NCBI GenBank assembly: GCA_002361735.1
Contig: DETS01000031.1
Location: 15,989 to 79,988, forward strand
DNA: 64,000 nt
Direction of reading: 5' to 3'
From: Lachnospiraceae bacterium UBA3282
GTDB lineage: Bacteria; Bacillota; Clostridia; Lachnospirales; Lachnospiraceae
The translations under genes and the position numbers were made by a program. How positions within the stretch are numbered: position 1 is the first letter of the stretch; each line of letters starts with the position of its first letter. Positions 61,847-64,000 of the stretch are shown here, piece by piece. The notes beneath the pieces were generated by a model that searched no databases, was not told where the DNA came from, and worked only from the letters and a program-made list of their open reading frames with translations.

Positions 61847-63085
61847 CTATCCCTTCAAAATCCGCCGCTGTCTAACCACGGCCGCCAGAAACAGAAATGC
61901 CGCCAGCCATACGATGACCGCCGCTCCCGCACCGCGCGCATCCCTCTCCCAAAAACCACTCTCCACCAACCGTGCAGCCGCACCCGCGGGGAGAAATCCT
62001 CCCACAGACCGGAGCCGCTGCGGAAAAAAGGCGCTCGGATAAAAATATCCCGCAAGATACGCCATCCCCACGCCGACAAGCAGCTGCAGCATCAGCCCAT
62101 TCACGATTCCGTCCGCCACTTCATACAGGAAAAACTGAAGCGCCGCAAACATTGCCGCCGCTGAAAAAAACGCGGGAAGCAGCGCAAGAAAAGGCGCTGC
62201 GCCCATGCCTTCCCACTCCGGCAGCGAAAAAAGCTCCCGTTCCAGCCCCTGCGCCAACAAACAGACTGGAAGAAAAAAGCCCGCGCACAAAAAAAACAGA
62301 TATGCCAGATACTCTCCCGCCACCTGCGAAAGCGCTCCCACGCCACCTGCCTTTAGCATCCTCGCCAGAGCGCTCTTGCGGGAAAGGAAAAAGACGCCGC
62401 CGGAAAGTCCCGCCAGAAGCGGCAGCAGAAGAACGATCCTGCAAACATAATATGCTTCCAGGCTGAGCCCTTCTGCGTAGCCCAGAAGCTCCACCTCGCT
62501 GAAACCGCTGCGGGAAAGCACCAGATTGATCAGCATGAGATTCAGCTTGTCCGTCTCTGAGCCGACCCGGTCCGCGCTTCCGTTATCATAGAGCACACGC
62601 TGCATTCCGTAAATCGCGCTCTGGGAAGCCGTCACCAGTGTGGAGGCAACATCCGCGATTTCTCCCATCACCGTATATCCCAGCTGCGTCTGTCCCGCGT
62701 CCGCCGAATATGTGACACGCGTGTCATTACCTCCATAGATAATGGCATCCAAAAAGTCATCCGGCACCCGCACCACGGCTGTCAGTTCTCCCCGCGCAAG
62801 CGCCGCCTCCGCCTCTGTCTCCGTCATCTCAACCAATTCAATCATCAGACGGGAATCATCCACCGTCTGCAGCGCGGCAAAGCCGAAGCCCAGATAAGAG
62901 CCTGAGACATCCCCCACCAGCCCGATCCGATATCTCTGCTGTCCTTCGCCCGCCCCCTGTGTGACGAGCACGGCTGCCAGAATACCCACGCAGGAACAGA
63001 TCGCCAGGCCGATCCCTGTCTGCAGCGGCAGCAGACGGCAGACGCGCTTTAATTGTGCCAAAAAATAACCTGCCATCCTTCTCAT
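61847..63085 (-). CDS. ABC-2 type permease
   Basis: The 412-residue protein shares the permease layout of its downstream neighbour: an N-terminal helix (TGIGLAICSCVGILAAVLV), a long extracellular domain (about 45-205) with ETEAEAALARGELTAVVRVPDDFLDAIIYGG, typical of YhgE/ABC-2 exporters, and a C-terminal bundle of helices. Its ATG follows directly after the ATPase stop, with GGAGG eight bases upstream. It is read with the ATPase and the second permease as one three-gene exporter. Confidence 0.84.
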   Translation of the reverse strand: MRRMAGYFLAQLKRVCRLLPLQTGIGLAICSCVGILAAVLVTQGAGEGQQRYRIGLVGDVSGSYLGFGFAALQTVDDSRLMIELVEMTETEAEAALARGELTAVVRVPDDFLDAIIYGGNDTRVTYSADAGQTQLGYTVMGEIADVASTLVTASQSAIYGMQRVLYDNGSADRVGSETDKLNLMLINLVLSRSGFSEVELLGYAEGLSLEAYYVCRIVLLLPLLAGLSGGVFFLSRKSALARMLKAGGVGALSQVAGEYLAYLFFLCAGFFLPVCLLAQGLERELFSLPEWEGMGAAPFLALLPAFFSAAAMFAALQFFLYEVADGIVNGLMLQLLVGVGMAYLAGYFYPSAFFPQRLRSVGGFLPAGAAARLVESGFWERDARGAGAAVIVWLAAFLFLAAVVRQRRILKG

Positions 63086-63778
63086 TTACAAAGCCTCCGC
63101 CAGCTTATGGACATCGCCGTCGTATTCATAGGGATGCAGGCTGCCTTCCTTTAGAATCAAACACTTGTCACACAGCGCAAGATCCTGCACATCATGGGTC
63201 GTAAGCAGGAGGATGCCGCCCGCCTCCTTGTATGCCGTCAGGCAGCGGATGATATTCTCCTTACAGACCAGATCCAGAGCTGCCGAAGGCTCGTCGAGCA
63301 CCAGAATCCCCGGGCGGGAGGCCATCGCGCAGGCAAGAGACAGTCTCTTTCTCATGCCGCCCGACAGTTTGCGCACGGGCGTCTTTAAGAAACCGTCTAT
63401 CCCCAAGAAGGCAAGAACGCCTCCCGCAAGCTCACGCTTTAAGGTCTCCTTATCATGCCACATCCGCAGGTTATCCCAAGCGGAAAGCTCCTCCATCAGC
63501 GGATCCTCCTGCGGTACATAGCCGAGCACCTTCGGAATCCGCCCGGGATAACGCAGAAGCTCCGCCTCCCCATAAAAAAAGGAGCCGCCATCCGCCCTGC
63601 GCACGCCCGACAGAATCGACAAAAGCGTCGATTTTCCGCTGCCGTTTCCGCCAAGAATGCCCACACACTGCCCGCTCTCAGCCATAAAGGCGACATCCGT
63701 AAGTACCTGCTTCTTTCCGTAAGCCTTACGGATCCCCTGCACTTGTATTGTCATTTTCGTTTTCATTTCCTGCGCCAT
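63086..63778 (-). CDS. ABC transporter ATP-binding protein
   Basis: The 230-residue ATPase has Walker A (LGGNGSGKSTLL), Q-loop region (GYVPQEDPLMEELSAWDNL), signature KLSGGMRKRLSLACAMA and Walker B with switch His (ILVLDEPSAALDLV, LLLTTHDV). This subgroup works with ABC-2 permeases. The start at 63778 follows AAAGGGA; internal Met codons at 63766 and 63754 lack good sites. The two permease genes follow without gaps. Confidence 0.88.
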   Translation of the reverse strand: MAQEMKTKMTIQVQGIRKAYGKKQVLTDVAFMAESGQCVGILGGNGSGKSTLLSILSGVRRADGGSFFYGEAELLRYPGRIPKVLGYVPQEDPLMEELSAWDNLRMWHDKETLKRELAGGVLAFLGIDGFLKTPVRKLSGGMRKRLSLACAMASRPGILVLDEPSAALDLVCKENIIRCLTAYKEAGGILLLTTHDVQDLALCDKCLILKEGSLHPYEYDGDVHKLAEAL

Positions 63779-63843
63779 CCGCCTATCCCTTTCGTCTGCA
63801 GCGCATCTTACTGTCCATCGCCGCCTGCCGCAGCTTTACCGAC

Positions 63844-63999
63844 TTACCGCTGCTGTCCCGTCAGCGCCTTTTTCACCGCCTCCGCGATACAAACCATTCC
63901 GTCCGCCGTGGGATGCACCCCGTCAGTCGTCATCTCTCCCAGATTGTCTATCGTGACACCGCAGTTTTGCAGATCGATTACGCCAAGCCCTCTTGTCTT
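63844..63999 (-). CDS. SGNH/GDSL hydrolase, C-terminal end only
   Basis: The last 51 codons of a leftward gene enter the window from the right edge. The end reads GVIDLQNCGVTIDNL, then TDGVHPTADGMVCIAEAVKKAL. The DGVHPTADG box is the conserved block V of SGNH hydrolases, with catalytic Asp and His. The nucleophile part lies beyond the window. It ends 65 bp before the ABC operon and may lead it. Confidence 0.75.
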   Translation of the reverse strand, partial: KTRGLGVIDLQNCGVTIDNLGEMTTDGVHPTADGMVCIAEAVKKALTGQQR

Positions 64000-64000
64000 T

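Overview
The window reads as chromosome from a Gram-positive anaerobe of the Clostridia, most likely a Lachnospiraceae member. Supporting this are strong purine-rich ribosome binding sites on nearly every gene, close TTGACA/TATAAT-type promoters, a spore-type (Csp-like) subtilase, LCP and HtrA proteins of Firmicutes type, and balanced to moderately high GC with one clearly AT-rich island. No rRNA, tRNA, CRISPR array, IS transposase or prophage gene was seen.

Layout. 1-4.5 kb: a sugar operon (xylulokinase, DUF4867 protein, fucose-isomerase-like protein, cut by the window edge) read leftward, with a divergent LacI-type regulator; a lone carbamate kinase follows. 5.8-10.2 kb: a leftward operon of a BMP-type lipoprotein, a DUF5722 lipoprotein, a family 2 glycosyltransferase and a signal peptidase II. 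10.3-12.2 kb: an AT-rich type II restriction-modification pair. 12.3-17.5 kb: protein quality control, with a Csp-like subtilase, a ClpX paralogue and an HtrA protease carrying a Tyr/Gly/Ser/Gln repeat tail. 17.8-32 kb: glmS, glycosyltransferases, an LCP ligase, an undecaprenyl-phosphate sugar transferase, a DUF58-transglutaminase fusion with its MoxR ATPase, and phosphoglucomutase.

32-45.4 kb is the core of a cell-surface polysaccharide locus read leftward from a promoter before rfbB: rfbB, rfbA, a GH25 lysozyme-like protein, rfbC, an ABC exporter (wzm, wzt with a C-terminal sugar-binding-type domain), a methyltransferase-kinase protein of WbdD type, and two large glycosyltransferases. The logic is that dTDP-sugar is made, a rhamnose-type chain is built in the cytoplasm, the methyltransferase-kinase caps it, the Wzt tail reads the cap, and the chain is exported and attached by LCP. 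rfbD is not in the window. 45.5-48.4 kb holds a large wall-hydrolase-like GH25 protein with extreme acidic and Asp/Lys repeats. 49.2-58.8 kb is a polysaccharide acylation locus: an MBOAT protein, four SGNH-type proteins, two membrane proteins and a decayed membrane glycosyltransferase whose promoter still looks intact. 59-64 kb holds an FAD oxidoreductase related to UDP-galactopyranose mutase and an ABC-2 transporter operon, preceded by the end of another SGNH hydrolase.

The most unusual signal is in the gaps rather than the genes. Several intergenic stretches hold long palindromic, multi-hairpin DNA. One is a 153-bp element present twice at identical length, with 8-bp terminal inverted repeats that differ between copies yet remain perfectly paired, plus a truncated third copy. 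A second pair shares a different conserved core inside unrelated outer stems. Three such structures sit in the gaps of the polysaccharide operon.
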